A stretch of 64,000 bases of DNA from Thermococcus aggregans (GTDB lineage Archaea; Methanobacteriota_B; Thermococci; Thermococcales; Thermococcaceae). Made by a program: the position numbers and the translations under genes. Numbering within the stretch: the stretch's first letter is position 1; every line of letters starts with the position of its first letter. The stretch covers positions 992,001 to 1,056,000 of the forward strand of contig NZ_CP099582.1 in assembly GCF_024022995.1 (NCBI RefSeq), read 5' to 3'. Below, piece after piece: positions 36,464 through 45,893 of this stretch. Below the pieces are notes generated by a model. That model had not been told where the DNA came from, made no database searches, and worked only from the letters and a program-made list of their open reading frames with translations.

Positions 36464-36831
36464 GCGATTCACCCCCCACCACATTTAATCCTGAACTTTT
36501 TTACACTTAACTGTCATATGCTTGTGATATATAACCTTTTGTGCTAATTAAGTTCCATTGATACATCAGTGCGTTATAATATTCAATAAAGCATATTAGC
36601 AACCAGCGTAGTTGCAAAAAAATCTAAGATGTTCCTTAACAAGATTGATTACCCAAATTCGTCTATAATGCAAACTCAATTAGAAGTCCTGAATCTCACC
36701 AAACAAATGAAGTTCTTAAGGGAATTAAAAACTATCAAACTATCCCTGCTATTTGTCCTGTTATTGTTGAAAATTTCTTCATAAATTCATTTTTAAATTC
36801 TTTCACTTGAAGTTTTCTTAGAGGTGAGAGA
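36464..36831. other. intergenic region with possible coding debris
   Basis: This 368-base gap holds the minus-strand promoter of the symporter (TATA-like TTATATATC near 36525-36533) and the plus-strand start signals of the next gene (GAGGTGAGAG). Near 36690-36790 one plus frame reads KGIKNYQTIPAICPVIVENFF, which looks protein-like but has no start; I regard it as possible gene debris. Confidence 0.3.
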
Positions 36832-37179
36832 ATGGATGAACTGGAGATGATAAGGAGAAAGAAGATGCTCGAACTTATGAAGAAAGCGGGAATGATTGAA
36901 GTTAAACCCAAAAAACCGAAAGTCATAATCGAAGTCATTACTGCTCCCGGCTGTCCATACTGCCCAATAGCAGTCCAAATGGCAAAAGAGTTGGAGAAGA
37001 AATACGAGGGCGTCGTAGCGAAGGAGATAAGTGTTGCAACTCCAGAAGGACAGAAAAAGGCAATGGAGCACAATATTATGGGAACTCCAACGATTTTGAT
37101 AAACAATCGTGTTGAATTCATAGGTGTACCAAACTTCGCTGAATTTGAAAGAAGGGTTAGGCAATATCTCTCCGCATAA
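36832..37179 (+). CDS. glutaredoxin/thioredoxin-like protein with CPYC motif
   Basis: A 115-residue protein. A basic N-terminal helix (MIRRKKMLELMKKAGM) resembles the start of small DNA-binding PDCD5-type proteins and precedes a thioredoxin fold with ITAPGCPYCPIAV and cis-Pro loop GTPTILIN. It is probably a thiol-disulfide oxidoreductase. GAGGTGAGAG lies before the ATG. Confidence 0.88.
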   Translation: MDELEMIRRKKMLELMKKAGMIEVKPKKPKVIIEVITAPGCPYCPIAVQMAKELEKKYEGVVAKEISVATPEGQKKAMEHNIMGTPTILINNRVEFIGVPNFAEFERRVRQYLSA

Positions 37180-37210
37180 ACTTTAAAAATTACCCTCTTT
37201 AATTTCTCCC

Positions 37211-37804
37211 ATGTTTCTGTATGAGAAAAATTTTGATCTTCAAAAAAAGAAAGCCTTAGAAAGTCTAAACGATGCCCTAAAAAAGGGATTAGTGGATAGT
37301 GACATAATATCCCTGTTAGACAAAATAAACTCCCTCGAAAACTATTTTACCACATCTTCATGCTCCGGAAGGATAAGCGTTATGCAAATGCCTGATTTGG
37401 GAGACAAGCTCAATGCAATATGGCTTGGCAAGTGGCATCGTGAAGTCTCTCTCGAAGAAGTACTTGAAGCCATTAAGAAGTATAAGGAAGGTCAGCTCTG
37501 GTTTCTCGTGAGAAGCCCTATCCTGCACGTTTCCGCCAGAACTCTGGAAGACGCTGTAAGATTCCTCAACTTGGCTATAGGTGTTGGTTTCAAGTACTCT
37601 AATATCAAAAGCGTGAGCCACAAGAAACTTCTTGTTGAGATACGTTCTACCGAGAGAATGGACGTCCCCTTGGGCAAAGATGGAGAATTGTGGGTAAGCA
37701 CAGATTATCTTGAGAAGATAGTCAAAATGGCAAACCTTCAGCTTAGAAGAGCCAAGGAAAAGCTTAGAAGACTTGAGAATGAAATTGAAAAACTTAAGAA
37801 ATAA
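37211..37804 (+). CDS. taw3: tRNA wyosine-derivative methyltransferase Taw3
   Basis: A 197-residue TYW3-family protein, which N4-methylates the tricyclic base at position 37 of tRNA-Phe. The hallmark TSSCSGRISVMQMP is near residue 54, followed by LVRSPILHVSARTLEDA and a coiled C-terminal helix. It lies 31 bases after the glutaredoxin-like gene and ends 11 bases from the convergent thermosome gene. Confidence 0.94.
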   Translation: MFLYEKNFDLQKKKALESLNDALKKGLVDSDIISLLDKINSLENYFTTSSCSGRISVMQMPDLGDKLNAIWLGKWHREVSLEEVLEAIKKYKEGQLWFLVRSPILHVSARTLEDAVRFLNLAIGVGFKYSNIKSVSHKKLLVEIRSTERMDVPLGKDGELWVSTDYLEKIVKMANLQLRRAKEKLRRLENEIEKLKK

Positions 37805-37815
37805 GGGAAGAGACT

Positions 37816-39453
37816 TCAGAACTCAGTTTCTTCTTCTCCACCTGCTCCTTTTCCGCCTTCTTTCTCCTTCTCGAGCTTGCTCGCAGCAATGACGTCGTCG
37901 ATTCTGAGTATCATTATTGCTGCTTCGCTTGCGCTCTTTATGGCTTGCTTCTTGACTCTCAATGGTTCGATGACGCCTCTCTCAACCATGTCGGCTGGTT
38001 CTCCTGCGAAGACATCTACACCGATTGTTGGACCTTTTTCTTTGTGGGCAGCAATGGCCTTGACGAGTGTCTCTACTGGATCAAGTCCTGCGTTCTCTGC
38101 AAGGGTTCTTGGGATAACCTTCAATGCGTCAGCAAAGGCTTCAATGGCAAGCTGTTCTTTTCCACCCACTTGCTTTGCGTATTCGTCGAGTCTGATTGTA
38201 AGCTCAATTTCGCTTGCTCCACCGCCAGCAACGATCTTTCCATCCTCAACGATGTCCTTGACGACTTTGATTGCATCTTCGAGGGCTCTCTCGACTTCGT
38301 CAACTACGTGCTCTGTTCCACCTCTGATGAGGATTGTCACTGCCTTTGGATTCTTGCAGCCTTCAACGAAGATCATGTTCTCGCCGGCAACCTTCCTCTC
38401 CTCAACGACCTCTGCATAACCAAGGTCCTCTGGTGTAAGGTCTCTAACGTTTGTGACGATCTTTGCACCTGTTGCTTTAGCAAGCTTCTCCATATCGCTC
38501 TTCTTAACCCTCCTCACTGCCAAGACTCCAGCCTTGGCAAGGTAGTGCTGTGCCAAGTCGTCAATACCCTTCTGGCAGAAGACAACGTTTGCACCTGTTG
38601 CAACGATCTTGTCAACCATTTCTTTGATCATCTTCTCTTCTTGCTCAAGGAATGCTTGTAGTTGGTCTGGGCTTGTGATTCTAATTTCAGCATCGGTCTC
38701 AGTCTCTTTGACCTCAAGTGCTTCATTGATGAGTGCAATCTTGGCATTTTCAACTTTCTTTGGCATTCCTGGGTGGACTCTTTCTTTATCGATGACAACA
38801 CCCTTGATGAGCTGGGTGTCTCTTACGCTTCCACCCTCCTTCTTCTCAAGCTTGATGTTATCAATATCAACTTGATACTTACCGTCAACTTCTTCTGCAA
38901 CAAGCTTTACTGCATCAACAGCAAGTTTTGCGAGGTATTCTCTCTCTTCTTCAGCTGCTTTTCCAGTTATGGCTGTTGTTGCAGCCTTCATGAGTATTTC
39001 TTCATCCATCGGACTAACGTCTTTTGCAATGCCTTCAAGTATCTCCTGAGCCTTTTCGGCTGCAAGAGTGTAACCCTTAACAATTATTGTTGGGTGGATG
39101 TTCTGATTGAGCAACTCCTCGGCTTTTCTTAGGAGTTCACCTGCGATAACAACTGCTGTTGTTGTACCATCTCCAGCTTCCTTGTCTTGGGTCTTTGCGA
39201 CCTCGACCATCATCTTAGCCGCTGGGTGCTGAATGTCCATCTCATCAAGAATAGTGGCACCATCGTTGCTAATTACTATGTCTCCAAGGCTGTCAACAAG
39301 CATCTTGTCCATACCTTTTGGCCCAAGAGTCGTTCTAACTGTTTCCGCAACGATTCTTGCAGCAAGGATGTTCAATCTTTGGGCGTCCTTTCCAACATAT
39401 CTCTGGGTTCCTTCAGGAAGAATCAATATTGGTTGGCCTGCAAGCTGGGCCAT
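37816..39453 (-). CDS. thermosome (group II chaperonin) subunit
   Basis: A chaperonin subunit of about 545 residues. The ATP site includes [25 protein letters not shown] and [15 protein letters not shown]; later [12 protein letters not shown] and the C-terminal Gly/Glu-rich tail [10 protein letters not shown]. It folds proteins in a double-ring complex. ATG at 39453 (MAQLAGQP) follows GGGTGG; an ATG at 39459 is also in frame. The TATA-like TTTATTATATG lies at about 39475-39487. Confidence 0.97.
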   Translation of the reverse strand: MAQLAGQPILILPEGTQRYVGKDAQRLNILAARIVAETVRTTLGPKGMDKMLVDSLGDIVISNDGATILDEMDIQHPAAKMMVEVAKTQDKEAGDGTTTAVVIAGELLRKAEELLNQNIHPTIIVKGYTLAAEKAQEILEGIAKDVSPMDEEILMKAATTAITGKAAEEEREYLAKLAVDAVKLVAEEVDGKYQVDIDNIKLEKKEGGSVRDTQLIKGVVIDKERVHPGMPKKVENAKIALINEALEVKETETDAEIRITSPDQLQAFLEQEEKMIKEMVDKIVATGANVVFCQKGIDDLAQHYLAKAGVLAVRRVKKSDMEKLAKATGAKIVTNVRDLTPEDLGYAEVVEERKVAGENMIFVEGCKNPKAVTILIRGGTEHVVDEVERALEDAIKVVKDIVEDGKIVAGGGASEIELTIRLDEYAKQVGGKEQLAIEAFADALKVIPRTLAENAGLDPVETLVKAIAAHKEKGPTIGVDVFAGEPADMVERGVIEPLRVKKQAIKSASEAAIMILRIDDVIAASKLEKEKEGGKGAGGEEETEF

Positions 39454-39606
39454 CTCCACCCACCCCCCACTTTTTTATTTATTATATGCGGGGAGTTTTT
39501 AGTTACAATACGTTTTCATTCCGATTATCCATTCCTTTGTGCTATTTATAAATTTTTCGGTCAATCTTTTTAAACTGCTTTTCAAACAAAACACGGTGGA
39601 AGGAGA

Positions 39607-40623
39607 ATGGAAGAGTTTAAAAAAGCATTAGAAAGCAAGGATTGCCAGAAAGTCCTCGAGTACCTTGATGATTACCTAGAAATTATTGAAAGCGAAGAGG
39701 AGCTTAGAGAGATTCTCCAAAGACTCGAAGAACTTGCCCTAGAATGCGAAGAAGCTTATGAGCTGGCTCATGAAATTACTCATATCTACGCTCATTTGGA
39801 TGAGCTGGAAAAGGGATTAGAGGTTTACAAGAGACTTGTGGAAAAGTATAGGGGTCAGGGAGAAAAATACTTGGACGCCCTCTATCATCTTGCAGATGCC
39901 TATGAGCATTTTGGAATGCCAGAAAAGGCAATAGAAACTTATGAAAACCTTTTGGGACTTGAAAGAAAACTTGAAAATAAAAAAGAAGAAGCACTCACAC
40001 TGGCACACATTGCAATAAACTATGATGAGCTGGAAGAAGCAGAAAAAGCAATAGAACTCATGGAAAAGGCAAGTGCAATCTTTAAGGAGATAGGCGACGA
40101 AAGGAATTACCTTGTAAGCTTGCTTGACTTGGCCCACTTCTATTATGAGCTTGGCGATTACGAACGAGCAGAAGAGCTTCTATCAGAAATCCTAAAAACT
40201 CCCAGAGATGCAGAAATCGAAGCCAACGCTCGGATAGTCGAAGCTGAGATAAAGGCTGCACAAGAGGACTTCAAAAAAGCTTTTCACTCTCTTAAGCTAG
40301 CTCTCTTAAAATCCTTAGAAGTCGATGATGAAGAGATTTTCAGCATTGCATTTGAGGCTCTGTACAACTTCATAGCAGAGCTTTTCGAGGAGAAAATGTA
40401 CAGAGAAATCTACGAGAATGTGGAAAGGTTAGCGGAGGCTTTTGAAGAAATAAACAAAGAATACGAGAAATTCTTCAAAGCTGTAGCTGAACTTGCAAAA
40501 CTCAAAGAAGGCTTGGAAAACCAATACACAAAATTGTATGAGAGTATAACTGTAGAAGAACTCAAAGAGCTACTTGGCGAGCTTAAGAAGATTGGAACAA
40601 GCGTCTTAAACCTTAACCTTTGA
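39607..40623 (+). CDS. tetratricopeptide-repeat protein
   Basis: A 338-residue, very acidic, all-helical protein. Consecutive 34-40-residue TPR units are visible, for example YLDALYHLADAYEHFGMPEK, ALTLAHIAINYDELEEAEKA and YLVSLLDLAHFYYELGDYER. It is probably a cytoplasmic scaffold for protein interactions. Divergent from the thermosome gene, so a chaperone link is possible but unproven. Confidence 0.85.
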   Translation: MEEFKKALESKDCQKVLEYLDDYLEIIESEEELREILQRLEELALECEEAYELAHEITHIYAHLDELEKGLEVYKRLVEKYRGQGEKYLDALYHLADAYEHFGMPEKAIETYENLLGLERKLENKKEEALTLAHIAINYDELEEAEKAIELMEKASAIFKEIGDERNYLVSLLDLAHFYYELGDYERAEELLSEILKTPRDAEIEANARIVEAEIKAAQEDFKKAFHSLKLALLKSLEVDDEEIFSIAFEALYNFIAELFEEKMYREIYENVERLAEAFEEINKEYEKFFKAVAELAKLKEGLENQYTKLYESITVEELKELLGELKKIGTSVLNLNL

Positions 40624-40684
40624 TCCCTTCATTCTCTTTTTTACAAAGAGGTTTTAAAAAGAGAATATAACGGAAAGCTAAAAA

Positions 40685-40972
40685 TCAGAATCTGGAAACG
40701 GTTTCAACTTCAGCACTTTCAACGTTTTCCAATTGGGCAAATGCTTCTGCAACTTCGTCGAAAGAATATCCTTCAGCGTCTTTTCCAAGTACGTAAACTT
40801 TGAGTGCAACTAATCCGAATGCAATTGGTTCCCTGTCAATCTTTGAAATTCCGTATTTGCCTCCAAACTTTTCCTCAAGTGTCTTTCTGATTGCTGCTTC
40901 AAGTTCGTCAAGGTTCACTTCTGGGTCAGTTGGCATAACCTTAATAACTCCTACCAAATTGAAATCGCTCAT
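40685..40972 (-). CDS. translation elongation factor aEF-1beta
   Basis: A 95-residue nucleotide-exchange factor for aEF-1alpha: GVIKVMPTDPEVNLDELEAAI start, then PIAFGLVALKVYVLGKD and the C-terminal ENVESAEVETVSRF. ATG at 40972 follows GAGGTGGAAAAG, which overlaps the stop of the zinc-ribbon gene just upstream, so the two form an operon. Confidence 0.96.
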   Translation of the reverse strand: MSDFNLVGVIKVMPTDPEVNLDELEAAIRKTLEEKFGGKYGISKIDREPIAFGLVALKVYVLGKDAEGYSFDEVAEAFAQLENVESAEVETVSRF

Positions 40973-40982
40973 CTTTTCCACC

Positions 40983-41156
40983 TCAAGGTCCTTCCCATCC
41001 GCACTTGGGGCACTTGTATGTTACCCCAAGGACACGGCAGCTTTCACATCTCCATATAACTTCTTCCCCACAATTTGGGCATATGAAGTGTGTAGCGTGC
41101 TCTCTTGGTGTTATCTCCTTTCCGCATGATGTACATACAGGTATGCTTTCTGCCAT
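40983..41156 (-). CDS. zinc-ribbon RNA-binding-type protein
   Basis: A 57-residue protein with four CxxC knuckles: CTSCGKE, CPNCGEE, CESCRV and CPKCGWEG, i.e. two zinc ribbons. GGGAGGTGG precedes the ATG. It precedes aEF-1beta in the same transcription unit and probably acts in translation or RNA binding. A very short gene, easily missed. Confidence 0.92.
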   Translation of the reverse strand: MAESIPVCTSCGKEITPREHATHFICPNCGEEVIWRCESCRVLGVTYKCPKCGWEGP

Positions 41157-41240
41157 TCCAAACCACCTCCCTTAGAAATGAGGTTTTTGTTATCGTGACT
41201 CTTAACGCAATAAAGGGAGTCCATTTATAAAACTTTCGAG

Positions 41241-41297
41241 AGGGTCAGACCATGCGAGTCTCTTCATCTGTCTGTCGAAATCTCCCTCATCATCCCT
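41241..41297 (-). ncRNA. C/D box guide RNA predicted to target 16S rRNA
   Basis: Read on the minus strand: stem AGGG, C box ATGATGA (41287-41293), 12-base guide, D-prime-like CAGA (41271-41274), C-prime-like GATGAAG (41262-41268), 13-base guide AGACTCGCATGGT, D box CTGA (41245-41248), closing stem CCCT. Total about 57 bases, the normal archaeal size. The D guide is complementary over 11 bases to the conserved archaeal 16S segment CCAUGCGAGUC near the 5-prime end; the D+5 rule points to the U of CCAU. It lies in the gap upstream of the zinc-ribbon gene. Confidence 0.8.
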
Positions 41298-41319
41298 GAC
41301 AAAAGTAAAAGGAAGGGGC

Positions 41320-41619
41320 TTATAAATCTTCCTCAAACGATATGAGATTTACAAATTTCTGTTTGTATGCTAAAATCTCTTCTATTTGCTTTTTATCCAC
41401 TTTATTAGACATGCTGATTTGCTTGTATAGCGCTTCTAACTCCATTAGGACTAGTTCTAGCCTCATTTCCACTTCTTTAGAGCCTCCATGGAGTTTCTTT
41501 ATTTTGCTTAGAAGTTTGCCCCTCAGAAATGGTAACACTTCAAACGGCCGACCCATATAGGCCCAGTATATACCCTCTCTCAAGATTTCACCCAGAATGT
41601 TAATTTCAGAATAGTCCAC
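41320..41619 (-). CDS. small helical protein of unknown function
   Basis: A 99-residue, mostly helical protein starting with GTG at 41619. It contains LPFLRGKLLSKIKKLHGG and a Leu/Glu-rich helix (VEMRLELVLMELEALYKQI). No motif or family is recognised, and the ribosome binding site is weak. Moderately likely to be real, given composition and the lack of a competing frame. Confidence 0.55.
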   Translation of the reverse strand: MDYSEINILGEILREGIYWAYMGRPFEVLPFLRGKLLSKIKKLHGGSKEVEMRLELVLMELEALYKQISMSNKVDKKQIEEILAYKQKFVNLISFEEDL

Positions 41620-41725
41620 TTTATTTTTCCTATCGATTGGTTTCCCACTCCCCCCTCATAGCTATCACCGCCTTTAAACTGGCCTTATTGTTGATTAAAT
41701 TTTTGGTTGTTTATTTGCTAAAATG

Positions 41726-42070
41726 TCAAATCAATTTAAGAAAATACTCAAATTTTGTCAATTCGATGCTTAGTTTTATTGTCTTATTTGTCATCAATCC
41801 AAATAAAGGAGCGGGAAGAGAAAAGTTTATGGTGGCCAAACTTTGATAAAACGCTTTTTTCAGATTTCTACAGTTTTCTTCTAGACGCTTAACTAAAACC
41901 ATAGGGTAAACTATCGTAGTATCTGTAGAAAAGTTTAGTCTATATCACAACAACGCCAAAGTGTCGGTTAAAGACTCTACTGGAGATAGGGCCAAATTAT
42001 TTCCTTCTATCTCAAGGCTGGGTTTTACAGAAACGTAACTCTTAAATAGTTCTTTTGATGTATATTCTTA
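41726..42070 (-). pseudogene. possible broken gene of unknown family
   Basis: On the minus strand a frame reads TSKELFKSYVSVKPSLEIEG to ESLTDTLALL, meets TGA at 41945-41947, and continues in the same frame to an ATG at 41902 and 58 codons (MVLVKRLEENCRNLKKAF...) ending at 41726. Protein-like composition with one stop over about 115 codons suggests a decayed gene, but chance is possible. The 508-base gap 41620-42127 also holds the promoter of the next gene (TATA-like CTTAAATAG near 42039). Confidence 0.3.
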
Positions 42071-42127
42071 TGCCATTATACACTAAGGCATGCAATATTG
42101 AAGAAAAAATGAAGGAGGCCGAAATAA

Positions 42128-44572
42128 ATGAAGAAAACATGGGGAATGTTTGTTGCAATTTTGGTGTTGTTTAGTTTAATAGCAGTGCCAGTAGCTAAAC
42201 CCGTTGCTGCAGCAGAGGACGATAAAGTCCTGAAGACCGTCATATACTCCTCAACTGGTGCCCTTTTCATGGGCGTCTGGAACCCGAGCTCCAGCGGTTA
42301 CAGTGATACCTATTCAAGAAGAATTTCAGACCTAGTTTTTGACTATGGATTCCCCTACGGCGTTGAGGGTGTCCCCGTCCCCTACCACTGCCGCGTGGTC
42401 GAATACAAGAAGGATGTAACCGTCCCGAACGATGCAGTGATCTTCAACTCAACAACCGACACATGGGTTGCTGCCCACGCCGGTGAGACTGCAGCTACCT
42501 ACGCTAAGATTGAGTGTGACAGGCCCTACTTCCACGACGGACACAAGCTCAGCGCTGCCGACGTCATGTACAGCTTTGCATGGGAATGGGAGTGGATTAA
42601 CCAAGATGGGGACGATGACCCATACTACGATCCCAGCGAGGCCGACTGGGCCGGCGATTTCATGAACACAATCCTCGGTATAAAATTTGTTGAACAGACC
42701 GATGATAGAATGGTCTTTGAAATCTATCACAACTACTTCTTCCCAGCAAGCGAGATAATGACCGCCGCCTATGTTGTTCCATTCACTGGAACACCATGGC
42801 AGCTCTGGTATGCAATGAGCGAGCTCGTCGCACACAACGAGAAATACTCTTGGAGTGAGTCCACCGAGGAGATCGAGCAGCTTGACCAGATCAACCCAAA
42901 CCATGCTCAGGCCATAAAGGAGAAGCTTCTTGAGCTCAAGAACACCAAGCCAATTCCGGAGTTCCTCAAGCCATACATAGATGATGAAAACGCCGCCAAG
43001 GCTACCTACGACTCCATAGCGAGCTTCATTGACAAGTACGGCCACGCAGTTATCGGTCAAGGCCCATATTATGTGGAGGAGTACCAACCAGAGAACCTCT
43101 ATGTAAGACTCAAGAAGTTTGACAAGTGGACTATCCCAGCATTTGCAGAGGACAAGTACAAGGTCGAGCCGTACTTTGAGACCATCGAAGTTTATGGTCT
43201 CCAAAACCCAGATACTGCTATCCTTGAGGTCGCTAAGGGAACTTACGACATCCTCTGGTATCCGTTCCCAGCATATAAATTCACAGGCCTTAGCCAGGAG
43301 CAAAAGAATGCAATCGACCTCTACAAGAGTACTTCTGCCTTTGGTGACCTTGTCTTCAACCCAGTTCACGACCCAGACAACCCATACGTGATTACCGTTG
43401 GTGACAAGAAGTACTTCAACCCATTTGCAGTTAGGAAGGTTAGGTTCGGATTGCAGTACTTGATAAGCAGGGCTCACATCGCTCAGAACATCTTCCAAGG
43501 TAGTGCAGGTGCAATGTACACCCCATGGGTTTCCAGTGAGACCGGTTACGAATACGTCCAACCAGTTGTTGAAGCCTATGATCTTTCAGAACAACCAGAC
43601 GAGGCATTCGCACTCAAGCTGATCGAGGAGGGAATGCAAGAGGCTGCCCAAGAACTTGCCAAGATGGGCTACAAACTCGAAAAGATTGATGGCAAGTGGT
43701 ACTTCGAGGGCGAGCCAGTAAAGATCATAGGTCTTGGCCGTACCGAGGATGAAAGAAAAGATATCGCCCTGTACGTAGCAAATGAGATCCTTCCAAAAGC
43801 CGGATTCGAAGCAGAGGCCAATATCGTTGACAGAAGAACAGCAAGCGGTATGGTCTACACCAGCGACCCAAGCTCATACCAGTGGAACTTCTACACCGAG
43901 GGTTGGGTTTCCTCAAGCAACGTGAAGTTCTCAATAAGCAGAATTATCCAGTACTACTCAAGCATCTGGTACGCTCCAGGTCTTGTCGGCTGGAAGTGGA
44001 CCCCAGAGAATACCAAGAGGGCCACACTTGAGGAAGTCCTCAAGTACCTCGGTGATGGTGACATTGCCGCAGGCCTCAGCAAGCTCGGACTCGATTACTA
44101 CACCACCGTAGACAAGATCCAACCACTCCTTAACTGGACCGCTGATGACTTTGCTATCGTTATCTACTCAGGCGAGAACAAGGGCGTTAAAATGGACAGT
44201 GAGGACAAGTACTGGGACTTCAACAGGCTCGGTGCTGCAATTGGTATCTACGAGAGCTTCAGGGTCTTCCTCTACGAGAACTGGGAGTTCTATGCCGTGA
44301 ACAAGAGGGTCAAGATCGAACTCGTTGACCCTGTTGCGGGCCTTGCCGCGTCCTGGTCACTCAGAAGCGCCAAGCCCGCTGTTGAGCCTACAACCACAAC
44401 AACCACAACCACACAAACAACAACCACAACAACTTCCCAGACAACACAAACAACAACCACAACCACACAAACAACCGAGACTGAAACAACAACTGAGGAA
44501 GGAGGAATCTGCGGACCAGCAGCACTCGTAGGACTAGCACTAATTCCACTCCTACTAAGAAAGAGGAAGTGA
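42128..44572 (+). CDS. ABC transporter peptide-binding protein with CGP-CTERM anchor
   Basis: An 814-residue SBP family 5 (oligopeptide/dipeptide) binding protein. Signal peptide at residues 1-28, a large lobe pair (GQGPYYVEEYQPENLYVRLKKF and later GLGRTEDERKDIALY), a Thr-rich stalk of about 50 residues, and the C-terminal sorting signal ICGPAALVGLALIPLLLRKRK, split by processing in Thermococcales to leave a surface-anchored protein. GAAGGAGG precedes the ATG. First gene of a transporter operon with two permeases downstream. Confidence 0.95.
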   Translation: MKKTWGMFVAILVLFSLIAVPVAKPVAAAEDDKVLKTVIYSSTGALFMGVWNPSSSGYSDTYSRRISDLVFDYGFPYGVEGVPVPYHCRVVEYKKDVTVPNDAVIFNSTTDTWVAAHAGETAATYAKIECDRPYFHDGHKLSAADVMYSFAWEWEWINQDGDDDPYYDPSEADWAGDFMNTILGIKFVEQTDDRMVFEIYHNYFFPASEIMTAAYVVPFTGTPWQLWYAMSELVAHNEKYSWSESTEEIEQLDQINPNHAQAIKEKLLELKNTKPIPEFLKPYIDDENAAKATYDSIASFIDKYGHAVIGQGPYYVEEYQPENLYVRLKKFDKWTIPAFAEDKYKVEPYFETIEVYGLQNPDTAILEVAKGTYDILWYPFPAYKFTGLSQEQKNAIDLYKSTSAFGDLVFNPVHDPDNPYVITVGDKKYFNPFAVRKVRFGLQYLISRAHIAQNIFQGSAGAMYTPWVSSETGYEYVQPVVEAYDLSEQPDEAFALKLIEEGMQEAAQELAKMGYKLEKIDGKWYFEGEPVKIIGLGRTEDERKDIALYVANEILPKAGFEAEANIVDRRTASGMVYTSDPSSYQWNFYTEGWVSSSNVKFSISRIIQYYSSIWYAPGLVGWKWTPENTKRATLEEVLKYLGDGDIAAGLSKLGLDYYTTVDKIQPLLNWTADDFAIVIYSGENKGVKMDSEDKYWDFNRLGAAIGIYESFRVFLYENWEFYAVNKRVKIELVDPVAGLAASWSLRSAKPAVEPTTTTTTTTQTTTTTTSQTTQTTTTTTQTTETETTTEEGGICGPAALVGLALIPLLLRKRK
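44389..44490 (+). repeat. low-complexity ACA/ACC repeat encoding the Thr-rich stalk
   Basis: Tandem ACA/ACC/ACT codons with CAA/CAG insertions encode a Thr/Gln linker between the binding domain and the membrane anchor. Such stalks are likely glycosylated. It is a microsatellite-like tract that could vary in length between strains. Confidence 0.85.
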
Positions 44573-44832
44573 TCCTTTTCTTTCTTTTCTTCTATGCTTC
44601 TTTTTTGTTCTATGGTAATTTGAGTTCCTTAGTTTCTTGAAAAACATGATTTAACTCCACGTGTTTTTATTTTGCGAATCTGATGTCTATAAGTCCAGTT
44701 ATGTACATTAGTTGTTCGCTTTTATCACGCTCGGCACATGCATAAAGTATTTAAATAAAGTTTTACACACAAGAAAAAGATGATGATCAAAAATAAACTT
44801 AGCAGTACAAAAAAAGCGAAGGAGGGAATTTG

Positions 44833-45882
44833 ATGGGATTCGGAAAATATTTGGTCGTTAGGCTACTAAATGCCCTTGTGGTGCTGACTATAGTTACACT
44901 CGTAATGTCTGCCCTCTTCGTTAAAGTTGCTGAAAAAGACTTAGAAAACACAATAGTGCAACAGGTGAATGCCGAGTTCCAGAGTCTCCAACAACAAGGT
45001 AAAATTCCTGAAGATCCCGACGCATGGAGAGCACAGAGAATTGCGCACTATAAGGAGCAGTACCATCTGGACAAGCCTTATTGGTGGAGAGTTCAGTATT
45101 ACTTTAAGAACACATTGACATTCAACTTCGGGAAAACTAAGAACCCAGTATTCGGTTCTGAGAAAGACGTCGTGGCAATTCTCAAAATGGCTATTCCCCG
45201 TACAATTCAGCTCTTTACTACCGCTCAAATAATAATTATAACTCTGGGTATCCTCCTTGGAGTAAAAGCAGCCCAGATGGTTGGTAGCCTCTTTGATAGA
45301 GCACTGTCCGTTATTGCGCTGGTAATGAGTAGTATCCCCATGTGGTGGTTTGGAATGATAATGTTGCTTATATTCTCATTCAAACTTGGATGGTTCCCCT
45401 CTAGGGCAATCCCCGACCCAAACCTTACTGGTTGGGCGCACATAGTTGATATCCTCAAACGTATGACTCTCCCAGTAGCCACAATAGTTATAGTCTCGTT
45501 TGGAGCGTGGGCATGGGTCATTAGAAACATTATGATTGGTACAATGCAAGAAGACTTTATCATGGCTGCAAGAGCTAAAGGTGTGCCAGAAAGAAAAGTG
45601 ATATATGGGCACGCTCTTAGAGCTGCTGCCCCTCCAGTCGTAACTATGGTTATCATGAGCCTCCTTGCATCCCTTGGAGGTGCCATAATTACAGAGAGCG
45701 TCTTTACTTGGCCTGGAATGGGAAGAGTGTACTGGATTGCTATCGAGACCAACGAGACTAACCTTATCATGGGCCTAACGTTCGTAAACGTGCTTTTATA
45801 CCTCGCAGGCGTTATTATTGCAGATCTGGCCTATGGATTCCTCGATCCAAGAGTTAAGGTTGGTGCATCTGAAAATATATGA
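44833..45882 (+). CDS. ABC transporter permease (DppB/OppB type)
   Basis: A 349-residue permease. N-terminal membrane segment LLNALVVLTIVTLVMSALF, a periplasmic loop, then five more segments and the EAA loop AARAKGVPERKVIYGHALRAAAPP. It forms the pore with the second permease. ATG at 44833 follows GGAGGG; a TTG at 44830 is in frame. The 260-base gap before it contains a T-rich probable terminator (44573-44600) and a TATA-like TATTTAAATA near 44747. Confidence 0.94.
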   Translation: MGFGKYLVVRLLNALVVLTIVTLVMSALFVKVAEKDLENTIVQQVNAEFQSLQQQGKIPEDPDAWRAQRIAHYKEQYHLDKPYWWRVQYYFKNTLTFNFGKTKNPVFGSEKDVVAILKMAIPRTIQLFTTAQIIIITLGILLGVKAAQMVGSLFDRALSVIALVMSSIPMWWFGMIMLLIFSFKLGWFPSRAIPDPNLTGWAHIVDILKRMTLPVATIVIVSFGAWAWVIRNIMIGTMQEDFIMAARAKGVPERKVIYGHALRAAAPPVVTMVIMSLLASLGGAIITESVFTWPGMGRVYWIAIETNETNLIMGLTFVNVLLYLAGVIIADLAYGFLDPRVKVGASENI

Positions 45883-45893
45883 GGTGAAGAACC

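Noticed and set aside
41769-41846. Plus-strand FVINPNKGAGREKF, resembling the start of a lipid-kinase fold
   Set aside because: Only about 25 codons, no continuation in any frame, and it overlaps a more coherent minus-strand frame.
41857-41935. TTTCTACAG / CTGTAGAAA inverted repeat as an insertion-sequence end
   Set aside because: Nine-base arms about 50 bases apart with no transposase or target duplication; probably chance in AT-rich sequence.
42449-43561. Long open frame of 370 codons on the minus strand opposite the peptide-binding protein gene
   Set aside because: It is the antisense of a strongly supported gene with signal peptide and CGP-CTERM, and its Val/Leu/Cys-rich composition is typical of an antisense frame.
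44389-44490. ACA-rich repeat as a CRISPR or satellite array
   Set aside because: It is in frame and encodes a Thr-rich stalk of an exported protein; there are no spacers of unique sequence.
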